Notes under the pieces: model-generated | What the model saw: only the letters and a program-made list of their open reading frames with translations | What the model was told of the DNA's origin: nothing | Databases searched by the model: none | Part shown: piece by piece, positions 1 through 7,671 of the stretch | Layout of the letters: each line of letters starts with the position of its first letter | Numbering within the stretch: the first letter of the stretch is position 1 | Source of the DNA: an uncultured Bacteroidales bacterium | GTDB taxonomy: Bacteria > Bacteroidota > Bacteroidia > Bacteroidales > UBA932 | Reading direction: 5' to 3' | Length of the DNA stretch: 64,000 nt | NCBI GenBank assembly: GCA_900319405.1 | Contig: ONOH01000001.1 | Span: 54,403 to 118,402, forward strand | Translations under genes and position numbers: made by a program

Positions 1-324
1 CAGCATTTCTCCCATTTTTGCGAAGCTGACAATGCTCCCGGGAATAAGGCGGGCGGGATCCGGAATGCCGTCCAGGAATTGGTGGGAAGGGGCGTCGGCA
101 TAGCGCAGGTTCTCGATCTGATAGACCCAGAGCGCCTGCGAGATATCATGGACGATGGAGGTTTTGTCAAAGTCGAAAACGGCATACCCTCCGCTTCCGG
201 AAGCCAGAAGCGAATCGAGCGACTCCCGTACATACGGATCCCAGGAACCGGGCCCCAGCAACTGCGGTTTCTTTCCGCAGGCCAGGGCCAGGACCATACA
301 TAAACTCAAGTATATTCTTCTCAT
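1..324 (-). CDS. HAD-superfamily phosphatase-like lipoprotein (partial, C-terminus beyond window)
   Basis: Reading leftward from the ATG at 324, the frame stays open to the edge, so about 108 N-terminal residues are visible. It starts with a short signal peptide and a lipobox (LALAC, Cys around residue 15), predicting an exported lipoprotein. At about residue 50 it has VFDFDKTS, the D-x-D-x-[T/S] motif of the haloacid dehalogenase fold, as in phosphoserine or phosphorylcholine phosphatase-like enzymes. Its ATG overlaps the pyrB stop codon (ATGA, 321-324), so it is probably translated with the pyrimidine operon. A role in hydrolysing phosphorylated substrates, perhaps nucleotides, in the periplasm is inference. 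The substrate cannot be read from this fragment. Confidence 0.75.
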   Translation of the reverse strand, partial: MRRIYLSLCMVLALACGKKPQLLGPGSWDPYVRESLDSLLASGSGGYAVFDFDKTSIVHDISQALWVYQIENLRYADAPSHQFLDGIPDPARLIPGSIVSFAKMGEML

Positions 325-1400
325 CTGACTTTGCTTTCACAGTACCAGCACCGCATAATGCCGTTTTCGGCCAGGCGGAACTGCGGCTGGTGCGACTCGG
401 TGTTGCAGATGCACTTGCTGTTGGTGCAGTGCAGGGTGGGGTCGATGATGGGCTCGTCCGGCTCCGGCATCGCGTGGGCCGGGTCCTTGCGCCAGTCCAT
501 CAGGCTCACGATAAGGGCCATGCGGACAAATTTTCCGTTCTCCACCTGCCGGAAGTAAGCGGCACGGGGGTCGTCGTCCACCTCGGTCAGAATTTCGTTC
601 ACGCGCGGAAGCGGGTGCAGCACCACCATCTTCTCCTTGGCCAGGGCCATACGGCGGGCATCCAGCACGAAGCTGTCCTTCACGCGCTCGAACTCTTCCT
701 CGTCCAGGAAGCGCTCCTTCTGAACGCGGGTCATATACAGCACGTCCAGTTCCGGAATGGCCTCGTCCAGGGACTCGGTCTCGCGGTAGGTCACGCCCAT
801 CTTGTCGCAGACATCTTCCTTGATGTAGTCCGGCAGGCGCAGCTCGTGCGGGGCGATGAGCACCACCTTGATGCCGTTGTAGCGGGACAGGGCCTTGATG
901 AGCGAGTGCACGGTGCGGCCGAAACGGAGGTCACCGCAGAAGCCGATGGTGATGTCGTCGATATGTCCCAGTTCGCGCTTGATGCTCAGCAGGTCGGTGA
1001 GTGTCTGGGTAGGATGGCTGTGGGAGCCGTCTCCGGCGTTGATGATGGGCACGTTGGATACCTGGGAGGCCACCAGGGGAGCACCTTCGATGGGATGGCG
1101 CATGGCGATGATGTCGGCGAAACAGCCCACCACGCGGACGGTGTCCTGCACGGTTTCACCCTTGCTCACGGAAGAGGCCTGGGGGTTGGAGAAACCCAGG
1201 ACCTGGCCACCCAGTTCCATCATGGCGGCGGTAAAGCTCAGGCGGGTACGGGTGCTGGGCTCGTAGAAGAGCGTGGCCAGCTTCTTGTGGGCCATACTGC
1301 CCTGATAGCGCTTGCGGTGGGCGATGATGTCTTCGGCCAGGGCTACAATCTGGTCGATTTCCTCCTTGCTGAGGTCGGTGGGATCGATGAGGTGTTTCAT
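321..1400 (-). CDS. pyrB: Aspartate carbamoyltransferase with a C-terminal PyrI-like zinc domain
   Basis: Catalyses carbamoyl phosphate plus aspartate to carbamoyl aspartate, the committed step of UMP synthesis. The catalytic chain shows STRTR (residues 49-53), the lysine loop SVSKGET (about 77-83), HPTQ (129-132) and HPLPR near residue 273, as in normal PyrB. The protein is 359 residues, about 50 longer than a usual catalytic chain. The extension has Cys325-x4-Cys330 and Cys351-x2-Cys354 in a context (CTNSKC, CWYC) closely like the zinc domain of the regulatory chain PyrI. The nucleotide-binding allosteric domain of PyrI is not present. The start overlaps the pyrE stop by ATGA, and the stop overlaps the next gene the same way, so this is a tight operon. 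Confidence 0.95.
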   Translation of the reverse strand: MKHLIDPTDLSKEEIDQIVALAEDIIAHRKRYQGSMAHKKLATLFYEPSTRTRLSFTAAMMELGGQVLGFSNPQASSVSKGETVQDTVRVVGCFADIIAMRHPIEGAPLVASQVSNVPIINAGDGSHSHPTQTLTDLLSIKRELGHIDDITIGFCGDLRFGRTVHSLIKALSRYNGIKVVLIAPHELRLPDYIKEDVCDKMGVTYRETESLDEAIPELDVLYMTRVQKERFLDEEEFERVKDSFVLDARRMALAKEKMVVLHPLPRVNEILTEVDDDPRAAYFRQVENGKFVRMALIVSLMDWRKDPAHAMPEPDEPIIDPTLHCTNSKCICNTESHQPQFRLAENGIMRCWYCESKVR

Positions 1401-2005
1401 AAATTATTACGGAAATTGAGTATTTGTTGTTTCTGAAGGGGAGTGATGTATTCTTCCTGGACGGCTACGTCCACCAGCGCATCCAGGTTGCTCAGGGAAT
1501 GGTTCACCACCCGGGCGGCGTTCAGGCGCTCGATGCCCTTGCGAAGCCCGTAGGTGAAGATGCTGACGATGCCCAGCACCTGGGCGCCCGCTTCCCGAAG
1601 GGCCTCCACCACGTCCAGTACGCTGCCGCCCGTGGATAGCAGGTCTTCCACTACCACGACCCTGGCGCCCGGCTCCAGCCGGCCCTCGATGCGGTTGGCG
1701 CGGCCGTGGCTCTTGGCCTCCGAGCGGACATAGCCCATCGGCAGGTTCAGGAGGGTGGCCGTGATGGCGGCGTGGGCGATGCCCGCCGTGGAGGTGCCCA
1801 TCAGCACTTCGCAGCCGGGGAAGTGTTCCTTCACCAGCGCAGCTAATCCCCGCTCGATTTTCTCCCGCACGGCCGGGACCGAAAGCGTGAGGCGGTTGTC
1901 ACAGTAAATGGGGCTCTGGATGCCGCTGGCCCAGGTAAAAGGCTCATCGGGCCGCAGGAACACGGCGCCGATCGAAAGGAGTTCTCTGGCAATCTGTTTT
2001 TCCAT
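1397..2005 (-). CDS. pyrE: Orotate phosphoribosyltransferase
   Basis: Converts orotate and PRPP to orotidine monophosphate in the cytoplasm, the fifth step of de novo pyrimidine synthesis. The 202-residue length is normal. The PRPP-binding signature [13 protein letters not shown] lies at about residues 116-128, and the flexible catalytic loop is around RSEAKSHGR (94-102). It starts 3 nt after the pyrF stop and overlaps pyrB by 4 nt (ATGA), so translational coupling within one transcript is likely. No unusual residues were seen. Confidence 0.95.
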   Translation of the reverse strand: MEKQIARELLSIGAVFLRPDEPFTWASGIQSPIYCDNRLTLSVPAVREKIERGLAALVKEHFPGCEVLMGTSTAGIAHAAITATLLNLPMGYVRSEAKSHGRANRIEGRLEPGARVVVVEDLLSTGGSVLDVVEALREAGAQVLGIVSIFTYGLRKGIERLNAARVVNHSLSNLDALVDVAVQEEYITPLQKQQILNFRNNL

Positions 2006-2008
2006 ATC

Positions 2009-2713
2009 TCAGGCTTGTAAAAAATCTGTCAAACAACGCCGGTAGGCGGCGACGGGGTCCGGGGCGGCCGTCACGGGCCTTCCGACGACAATATAATCCG
2101 AGCCGATTTCCCGCGCGCGGGCGGGGGTGGTGATGCGCACCTGGTCGTCGGCCGCCGCATCGGCAAAACGGATGCCCGGGGTGACGGTAAGAAAGTCCGC
2201 TCCGCAGGCCTTCTTGACCAGGGCCGCCTCCAGCGGCGAGCAGACAACGCCGTCCAGCCCTGCCTCGCGCGCGTTCTGCGCGTACCTCACGATGGTTTCG
2301 TTGATGCCGGCCCCGATCAGCAGTTCCCGCTGCATCCGCTCCTCGCTGGTGGAGGTGAGCTGCGTGACGGCAATCAGAAGGGGTCGCGTGCCGTCTTCCC
2401 GGCTCAGTCCCTCCAGGGCGGCGCGCATCATCTCCACGGTCCCGGCGGCGTGCACATTGACAATGTCCACCTCCAGGGCCGACAGCACACGCATCGCCTT
2501 TTTCACGGTGTTGGGAATGTCGTGGAGCTTGAGATCCAGGAACACGCGGTGTCCGCGCCGCTTGAGCTCGCGCACCATTTCGGGCCCCTCGGCATAGAAG
2601 AGCTCCATCCCAATCTTGACAAAGGGCGCGGCCTCTCCCCGGAAGGCGTCCAGGAAGTCCAGCGTTTCTTTCCGGCCTGCAAAGTCGCAGGCGATGATTA
2701 CATCTTTCGCCAT
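2009..2713 (-). CDS. pyrF: Orotidine 5'-phosphate decarboxylase
   Basis: Decarboxylates OMP to UMP, the last step of the pathway. The 234-residue length fits the short class I enzymes. The catalytic motif [10 protein letters not shown] (residues 60-69) contains the Asp-Lys-Asp residues of the active site, and the N-terminal strand VIIACDF carries the substrate-binding Asp. The C-terminal phosphate loop region contains IVVGRPVT. It lies between pyrD (3 nt upstream) and pyrE (3 nt downstream) in the same operon. Confidence 0.94.
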   Translation of the reverse strand: MAKDVIIACDFAGRKETLDFLDAFRGEAAPFVKIGMELFYAEGPEMVRELKRRGHRVFLDLKLHDIPNTVKKAMRVLSALEVDIVNVHAAGTVEMMRAALEGLSREDGTRPLLIAVTQLTSTSEERMQRELLIGAGINETIVRYAQNAREAGLDGVVCSPLEAALVKKACGADFLTVTPGIRFADAAADDQVRITTPARAREIGSDYIVVGRPVTAAPDPVAAYRRCLTDFLQA

Positions 2714-2716
2714 CGT

Positions 2717-3628
2717 TTATACCACTCCGATAATATCTTGTAAACACTTGATTCCCAGCCGGTCCATCAGCTCCGGAAGGGCCTCCAACATTTCCGGGCA
2801 GGCCATCGGGTTCCGAAGGTTTTCGGCTCCCACCTGCACGGCCGTGGCTCCGGCCATCATCATCTCAATCACATCCTCGGCCCGCTGTACGCCGCCGCAG
2901 CCCATCACGGGAATCCGGCAAGCGTGGGCCACCTGATACACCATCCTGAGGGCGATGGGGAAGATGGCCGCGCCGGAAAAGCCGCCCATCTTGTTGGCAA
3001 TCACCGGCTGGCGGCGGGCAATGTCAATGCGCATCCCCAGGAAGGTGTTCACCAGGGTGATGCCGTCGGCCCCGGCATCTTCACAGGCTTTTGCGATGGA
3101 AACGATGTCCGTGACATTGGGGCTCAGCTTGATGAAAACGGGTTTTTCCGTCACCTCTTTCACGGCCCGGGTCACCGCCGCGGCCAGCTTCGGCTCTGTT
3201 CCGAAGGCCATTCCGCCGCCGTGGACGTTGGGGCAGGAGATGTTTACTTCCAGGAGGTCGATATCCGGGCAGGCATCGGCCCGCCCGCAGTTGAAGGCGT
3301 ATTCCTCCACGGAATAGCCGCTGATGTTGGCGATGATTACGCCCCGGTAAATCCGGCGCAGGGCGGGGGCCTTTTCGCTCACCAGCACCTCGATGCCGGG
3401 GTTCTGCAGCCCCACGGAATTGATCATCCCGGCGGTGCATTCGGCAATGCGCGGGGTGGGGTTGCCAAAGCGGGCCTCGCGTGTGGTCCCCTTCAGGGAA
3501 ATGCCCCCCAGGAGGTTCAGGTCCAAGGTATCCGCCAGCTCCAGGCCGAAGCCGAAGCTGCCGCTGGCGGGGACCAGCGGGTTCTGCATCGGAATGCCGC
3601 AGAGGTTCACAGCCAGCCGGTTCACCAT
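2717..3628 (-). CDS. pyrD: Dihydroorotate dehydrogenase, class 1B catalytic subunit
   Basis: Oxidises dihydroorotate to orotate with FMN. Class 1B enzymes pass electrons through PyrK to NAD. Seen in the 303-residue protein are the substrate/FMN region NSVGLQNPG (about 70-78), NISCPN with the catalytic base Cys132, and a C-terminal GCGGV FMN phosphate-binding motif. A catalytic Cys rather than Ser, together with pyrK next door, assigns it to class 1B. It overlaps the end of pyrK by 7 nt (3622-3628), consistent with stoichiometric production of the two subunits. Confidence 0.95.
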   Translation of the reverse strand: MVNRLAVNLCGIPMQNPLVPASGSFGFGLELADTLDLNLLGGISLKGTTREARFGNPTPRIAECTAGMINSVGLQNPGIEVLVSEKAPALRRIYRGVIIANISGYSVEEYAFNCGRADACPDIDLLEVNISCPNVHGGGMAFGTEPKLAAAVTRAVKEVTEKPVFIKLSPNVTDIVSIAKACEDAGADGITLVNTFLGMRIDIARRQPVIANKMGGFSGAAIFPIALRMVYQVAHACRIPVMGCGGVQRAEDVIEMMMAGATAVQVGAENLRNPMACPEMLEALPELMDRLGIKCLQDIIGVV

Positions 3629-4359
3629 AGCACCACCTCCTTGTCAAAGACGGGGCCGTCGGCACAGACGCGCCGGGGGCCTTCCAGGGTTTGTACGCTG
3701 CAGCCGTAGCAGAAGCCGGCGCCGCAGCCCATTCTTTCTTCCAGGCTCACCTGGCCGGGAATATCCAGCGCGGCGCACAGGGCTTTCATCATCGGCAGCG
3801 GGCCGCAGCTGTAGAAAAAGTCTGCCTGCAGTTTTTCGGCGGCGATGGCGTCGGTCACAAAGCCCTTTGTTCCCACGGAACCGTCCAGGGTGGCCACATG
3901 CACCGGAACGCCCAGGGCGCGGAACTCCTCCGCGAGGCAAATCTCATCGGCCCGGTTGAAGCCCAGCACTGCCGTGGGATGTTTTCCGGCCTGCAGCAGT
4001 TCCCTGGCCAGCAGGTACAGGGGAGCCGCCCCCAGTCCGCCGCCCACCAGAAGGGCCTTCTCCCGGCACTTTTCGGGCCCAAATCCGGAGCCCAGGGGCA
4101 GAAGCAGCTCCAGCGCTGTCCCCGGGGTCATGGCGGCCATCTCGCGGGTGCCTTCACCCACAATCTTATAATAGAGGACCAGGCCGCGCGGAAGTACGTC
4201 GCTCACGGAGATGGGGCGCCGCAGATATCGGCCCGGGAGGGCGATATCGACAAACTGCCCGCTTCGCACCGTCACGGAAGCATCCGTTTCCAGCACCAGG
4301 CGAAAGGTGTCGTGCGCGACGGGGCTGTTGCTCCCGATATGGAAGATTTTCTTGAGCAT
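3622..4359 (-). CDS. pyrK: Dihydroorotate dehydrogenase electron transfer subunit
   Basis: FAD and [2Fe-2S] subunit that transfers electrons from PyrD to NAD. The 245-residue protein has the FAD-binding RYLRRPISV segment near residue 45, an NAD-binding GGGLGAAPLY segment near residue 110, and the C-terminal iron-sulfur ligands Cys212, Cys217, Cys220 and Cys232. The start is placed at ATG 4359. An in-frame TTG six bases earlier is possible but less likely. The start lies only 4 nt after the U-tract of a terminator hairpin (4364-4392), so expression probably depends on antitermination (see the leader peptide entry). It is the first gene of the pyrK-D-F-E-B operon. Confidence 0.94.
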   Translation of the reverse strand: MLKKIFHIGSNSPVAHDTFRLVLETDASVTVRSGQFVDIALPGRYLRRPISVSDVLPRGLVLYYKIVGEGTREMAAMTPGTALELLLPLGSGFGPEKCREKALLVGGGLGAAPLYLLARELLQAGKHPTAVLGFNRADEICLAEEFRALGVPVHVATLDGSVGTKGFVTDAIAAEKLQADFFYSCGPLPMMKALCAALDIPGQVSLEERMGCGAGFCYGCSVQTLEGPRRVCADGPVFDKEVVLW

Positions 4360-4363
4360 AGAC

Positions 4364-4392
4364 AAAAAAAAGACAGTTGGTTAAACTGTCTT
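4364..4392 (-). terminator. Intrinsic terminator / attenuator hairpin in front of pyrK
   Basis: On the minus strand a perfect 9-bp stem AAGACAGTT / AACTGTCTT with a 5-nt loop (4370-4392) is followed directly by a run of T (4364-4369) and then, 4 nt on, by the pyrK ATG. A terminator this close to the start of the first pyr gene fits attenuation better than ordinary termination after pyrC. Confidence 0.8.
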
Positions 4393-4398
4393 GGAAAA

Positions 4399-4485
4399 TC
4401 ATTTCATATAAGGGAAAAAGCAGGGGCAGGAGGCCGTCCGGAGGCCGCCGAGGCGGGAATGGGTGATGTGGTGATTCCTGACCAT
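4399..4485 (-). CDS. Putative 28-residue leader peptide of the pyrK operon (PyrL-like)
   Basis: A small frame, ATG 4485 to TGA 4399, encodes MVRNHHITHSRLGG followed by LRTASCPCFFPYMK. Its stop lies 6 nt before the terminator stem, so a ribosome reaching the end would cover the 5' arm of the hairpin. The codons for the Phe-Phe-Pro part form the U-rich tract CTTTTTCCCTTAT, like the pausing tract in the enterobacterial pyrBI leader, whose peptide PyrL also contains FFFP. By analogy, low UTP would slow RNA polymerase in the U-rich tract, let the ribosome catch up and prevent termination. The layout is seen directly. The mechanism is inferred and no expression data are available. Confidence 0.6.
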   Translation of the reverse strand: MVRNHHITHSRLGGLRTASCPCFFPYMK

Positions 4486-4500
4486 TGCGCTTTTCGCCTG

Positions 4501-4508
4501 CAAAGATA
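4501..4508 (-). promoter_or_regulatory. Bacteroidota -7 box for the pyrK leader transcript
   Basis: TATCTTTG on the minus strand matches TAnnTTTG. It lies just after the pyrC stop and about 15 nt before the leader ATG at 4485, so the transcript would begin near 4494-4496. No clear -33 TTTG was found, so support rests on the -7 box and its position. Confidence 0.55.
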
Positions 4509-4520
4509 GGAAAGATTCTC

Positions 4521-5801
4521 CTAATAAAAAACACCCTTGTCCAAAAAGCAGACATTTCCTTCTTTGAGGGTGAGAACAATGCGGCTTCGGAGACTTTCCC
4601 CGGCAAATGGAGTGGCCCTTCCCAGGGAAAGGAATTCCTCCGGATTCACTGTCCATAGGGCATCGGGGTCTATTACGCAGAGGTCGGCGGCTGTGCCGAT
4701 GTCCAGCCCGCCCGCCAGGCGGAAGGCCCGGCGCGGCCCCTCCGTGAGGGCTTCCACAATGCGCTCCAGGGAAACGATGCCGGGAAGCACAAGCCGGGTG
4801 TAGAGCAGCGGGAAGGCGGTTTCCAGCCCCACGATGCCCATTGCACTGCCCCTGAGGCCCCGGGCCTTTTCCTCGGCGCTGTGGGGTGCGTGGTCGGTGG
4901 CGATGGCATCGATGGTGCCGTCCTTCAGGCCTTCGACCAGGGCCTCCCGGTCCCGGTCCCGGCGGAGGGGCGGGTTCATCTTGAACCGGCCGTCCTCCTG
5001 GAGGTCATCCTCGCAGAGGGTGAGGTAGTGGGGGGCCGTCTCGCAGCTGACGCGGACGCCCCGGGCTTTGGCCTCACGGATGAGTTCCACGCTCTGCTCA
5101 CAGGAAATGTGGCACACATGGTAACGGCAGCCGGTTTCCGCGGCCAGCTGCAGGTCCCTTCGGATCGGGCCCCATTCACTTTCGGCGCAGATGCCCTTGT
5201 GGCCGTGGGCGGCGGCGTAGCGGCCCTCGTGGATGTAGCCCCCGTGCAGGAGGCTGTTGTCCTCGCAGTGCGCGGCGATGATCACGTCCTGGCGCGCCGC
5301 CTCCTCCATGGCCGCCCGCATCACCGCCTCGCTCTGCACGCCGCTCCCGTCGTCGGAGAAAGCCACGCATCGGCCTTTCAGGGCGGCAAAGTCCACCAGT
5401 TCCTCTCCCTTGCGGCCGCGGGTGATGGCGGCATAGGGCAAAACCCGGATACAGGCATCCCGGTCTATGATTTCCTGTTCCAGGGCCAGGGTTTCGGGGC
5501 TGTCGGGAACAGGGTCCAGGTTGGGCATGGCGCAGACGGTGGTGTAGCCGCCGCGGGCGGCCGCCAGCGAGCCGGTCCGGATGGTTTCCTTGTAGCTTTG
5601 GCCGGGTTCCCTCAGGTGAACGTGAATGTCCTTGAAGCCTTCGCAGACAAGTTTTCCCGCGCAGGGAATCACTTCCGTTCCGGGGGTGGGTTCCAGATGG
5701 GGCGCCACGGCGGCAATGCGGCCTTCGCGGACCAGGATATCGGCCCGGCGCTGTCCTTCGGCCCGGACAAGGATGCCGCCTTTGAGTAACAAATCCTTCA
5801 T
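4521..5801 (-). CDS. pyrC: Dihydroorotase, class I
   Basis: Cyclises carbamoyl aspartate to dihydroorotate, a zinc amidohydrolase reaction. The 426-residue chain starts MKDLLLKGG, typical of the amidohydrolase N-terminal strand. Metal-binding HVHLREPG is at residues 60-67, with later His ligands in the AAHCEDN and CHIS segments. KMNPPLR and ATDHAPHS are present near the C-terminal third, as in class I enzymes. The frame is open far upstream on this strand, but only this start gives family-like sequence, and the upstream part is antisense to aspS and murB. A TATCTTTG box lies only 4 nt before the ATG, suggesting a leaderless mRNA. It is separated from the pyrK operon by the attenuator. Confidence 0.95.
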   Translation of the reverse strand: MKDLLLKGGILVRAEGQRRADILVREGRIAAVAPHLEPTPGTEVIPCAGKLVCEGFKDIHVHLREPGQSYKETIRTGSLAAARGGYTTVCAMPNLDPVPDSPETLALEQEIIDRDACIRVLPYAAITRGRKGEELVDFAALKGRCVAFSDDGSGVQSEAVMRAAMEEAARQDVIIAAHCEDNSLLHGGYIHEGRYAAAHGHKGICAESEWGPIRRDLQLAAETGCRYHVCHISCEQSVELIREAKARGVRVSCETAPHYLTLCEDDLQEDGRFKMNPPLRRDRDREALVEGLKDGTIDAIATDHAPHSAEEKARGLRGSAMGIVGLETAFPLLYTRLVLPGIVSLERIVEALTEGPRRAFRLAGGLDIGTAADLCVIDPDALWTVNPEEFLSLGRATPFAGESLRSRIVLTLKEGNVCFLDKGVFY

Positions 5802-5805
5802 TTGC

Positions 5806-5813
5806 CAAAGATA
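5806..5813 (-). promoter_or_regulatory. -7 promoter box 4 nt before pyrC start
   Basis: TATCTTTG (TAnnTTTG) reads toward pyrC with its last base 4 nt from the ATG at 5801. Given the usual 5-7 nt from box to start point, transcription would start at or near the start codon. Confidence 0.5.
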
Positions 5814-5828
5814 GTCATAATTTTTTGC

Positions 5829-5836
5829 TATTTTTG
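5829..5836 (+). promoter_or_regulatory. -7 promoter box for aspS
   Basis: TATTTTTG matches TAnnTTTG, 28 nt before the aspS ATG at 5865, in the short divergent pyrC-aspS spacer. The -33 element is not clear. Confidence 0.45.
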
Positions 5837-5864
5837 TAGATTGGAATAAAACGAAAAGCACAAT

Positions 5865-7634
5865 ATGTACAGAACACACACTTGCGGGGAGCTCCGCATT
5901 GAGAACAAAGGACAGCAGGTGACCCTCGCCGGCTGGGTTCAGAAAGCCCGTAAACTGGGTGGTATGACCTTTATCGACCTTCGGGACCGTTATGGCATCA
6001 CCCAGCTGGTTGTGGAGGCCGATGCCCCTGCCGCCCTGGTGGAAACTGCCACCTCCCTGGGCCGGGAATTTGTGATCCAGGCCAAGGGTGAAGTGGTCGA
6101 GCGTCAGGCCAAAAACGCCAAGATGCCCACCGGAGACATTGAAATCCGCCTTTCGGAAATCCATATCCTGAACAGGAGCACGGTGCCTCCCTTCACCATC
6201 GAGGAGGAGAGCGACGGCGGGGAGGACCTCCGCGCCAAGTACCGCTACCTGGACCTTCGCCGCCCCCCGCTGCAGCGGGCCCTGGCCCTCCGGCACAAAG
6301 TGGCCCACGAGGTGCGCAACTTCCTGGACGCCAAAGGTTTTATGGAAATCGAAACCCCCTATCTCATCAAGAGCACCCCGGAAGGTGCCCGTGACTTCGT
6401 GGTTCCTTCCCGGATGAATCCCGGTCAGTTCTACGCCCTGCCCCAGAGCCCCCAGACCTTCAAGCAGCTCCTGATGGTGGGCGGCTACGACCGTTATTTC
6501 CAGATTGTGCGCTGTTTCCGTGACGAGGACCTGCGGGCCGACCGCCAGCCCGAGTTCACCCAGATCGACTGCGAAATGTCCTTCGTGGAGCAGGAAGACG
6601 TCCTGGGCACCTTCGAAGAGATGATGCGCAGCCTTTTCAAGAACGTGCTGGATGTGGAGATTCCCCGTCCGCTTCCCCGGATGAGCTGGTACGAGGCCAT
6701 GGACCGCTACGGATCCGACAAACCGGACGTGCGTTTTGGCATGACCATCCATGAGATTACCCCGCTGGTGAAGGGCAAAGGCTTCTCCGTCCTGGAGGAG
6801 GCCGACTATGTGGGCGCCATCAGCGTCCCCGGCGCGGCCGAATACACCCGCAAGCAGGTGGACGAGCTCACCGAATGGGTAAAACGCCCGCAGGTGGGTG
6901 CCAAGGGCCTCATCTACATCCGCGTGAACGCCGACGGCAGCTTCAAAAGCTCCATCGACAAATTCTACGGGGCCGATGACCTCCGCGCCATCGCCGCCGC
7001 CGCCCAGGCCGGGCCCGGAGACCTGGTGCTGGTCCTTTGCGGAGCCCGTCGCAAGACCCAGAATATGCTGGGCGTACTGCGCCTGGAGATGGGCGGCCGG
7101 CTGGGCCTTCGCAATCCCAAGGAGTTCGCCCCGCTGTGGATCGTGGACTTCCCGCTCCTGGAGTGGGACGACGAGACCGGGCGCTTCTATGCGATGCATC
7201 ACCCCTTCACCGCCCCCAAGCCGGAGCACGAAAAGTGGTTCTATTCCGACAAAAAGGAAGACCTGGAGCGCGTCTGCGCCAACGCCTATGACTTTGTCCT
7301 CAACGGCAGCGAACTGGGCGGAGGTTCCATCCGTATTCACAATGCCGACATGCAGAAGCGCATGTTCGAGGTGCTGGGCATCGGCCCGGAGGAAGCAGAG
7401 TACAAGTTTGGCTTCATCATCAATGCCTTCCAGTTCGGGGCTCCGCCGCACGGCGGCCTGGCCTTCGGCTTCGACCGCATCTGCGCCCTGATGGGCGGCC
7501 AGGACAGCATCCGGGACTACATCGCCTTCCCCAAGAACAACCAGGGCCGCGACGTGATGATAGACTCCCCGTCGGAAATTGACGCCGCCCAGCTGGAAGA
7601 GCTCCAGATAAAGCTGGATGTAAAGCCGGACTAG
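5865..7634 (+). CDS. aspS: Aspartyl-tRNA synthetase
   Basis: Class II synthetase that charges tRNA-Asp. The 589-residue length is the standard bacterial type. In order it has an N-terminal OB fold (about 1-105, with [21 protein letters not shown]), the class II core with motif 2 [16 protein letters not shown] (about 215-230), the bacterial GAD insert in the middle, and motif 3 GGLAFGFDR near residue 535. It diverges from pyrC and is followed 37 nt later by murB on the same strand. Nothing unusual was seen. Confidence 0.97.
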   Translation: MYRTHTCGELRIENKGQQVTLAGWVQKARKLGGMTFIDLRDRYGITQLVVEADAPAALVETATSLGREFVIQAKGEVVERQAKNAKMPTGDIEIRLSEIHILNRSTVPPFTIEEESDGGEDLRAKYRYLDLRRPPLQRALALRHKVAHEVRNFLDAKGFMEIETPYLIKSTPEGARDFVVPSRMNPGQFYALPQSPQTFKQLLMVGGYDRYFQIVRCFRDEDLRADRQPEFTQIDCEMSFVEQEDVLGTFEEMMRSLFKNVLDVEIPRPLPRMSWYEAMDRYGSDKPDVRFGMTIHEITPLVKGKGFSVLEEADYVGAISVPGAAEYTRKQVDELTEWVKRPQVGAKGLIYIRVNADGSFKSSIDKFYGADDLRAIAAAAQAGPGDLVLVLCGARRKTQNMLGVLRLEMGGRLGLRNPKEFAPLWIVDFPLLEWDDETGRFYAMHHPFTAPKPEHEKWFYSDKKEDLERVCANAYDFVLNGSELGGGSIRIHNADMQKRMFEVLGIGPEEAEYKFGFIINAFQFGAPPHGGLAFGFDRICALMGGQDSIRDYIAFPKNNQGRDVMIDSPSEIDAAQLEELQIKLDVKPD

Positions 7635-7671
7635 CCTGAAGGCTTGCTGCACATAGAGCCGGCCTCCCTTT

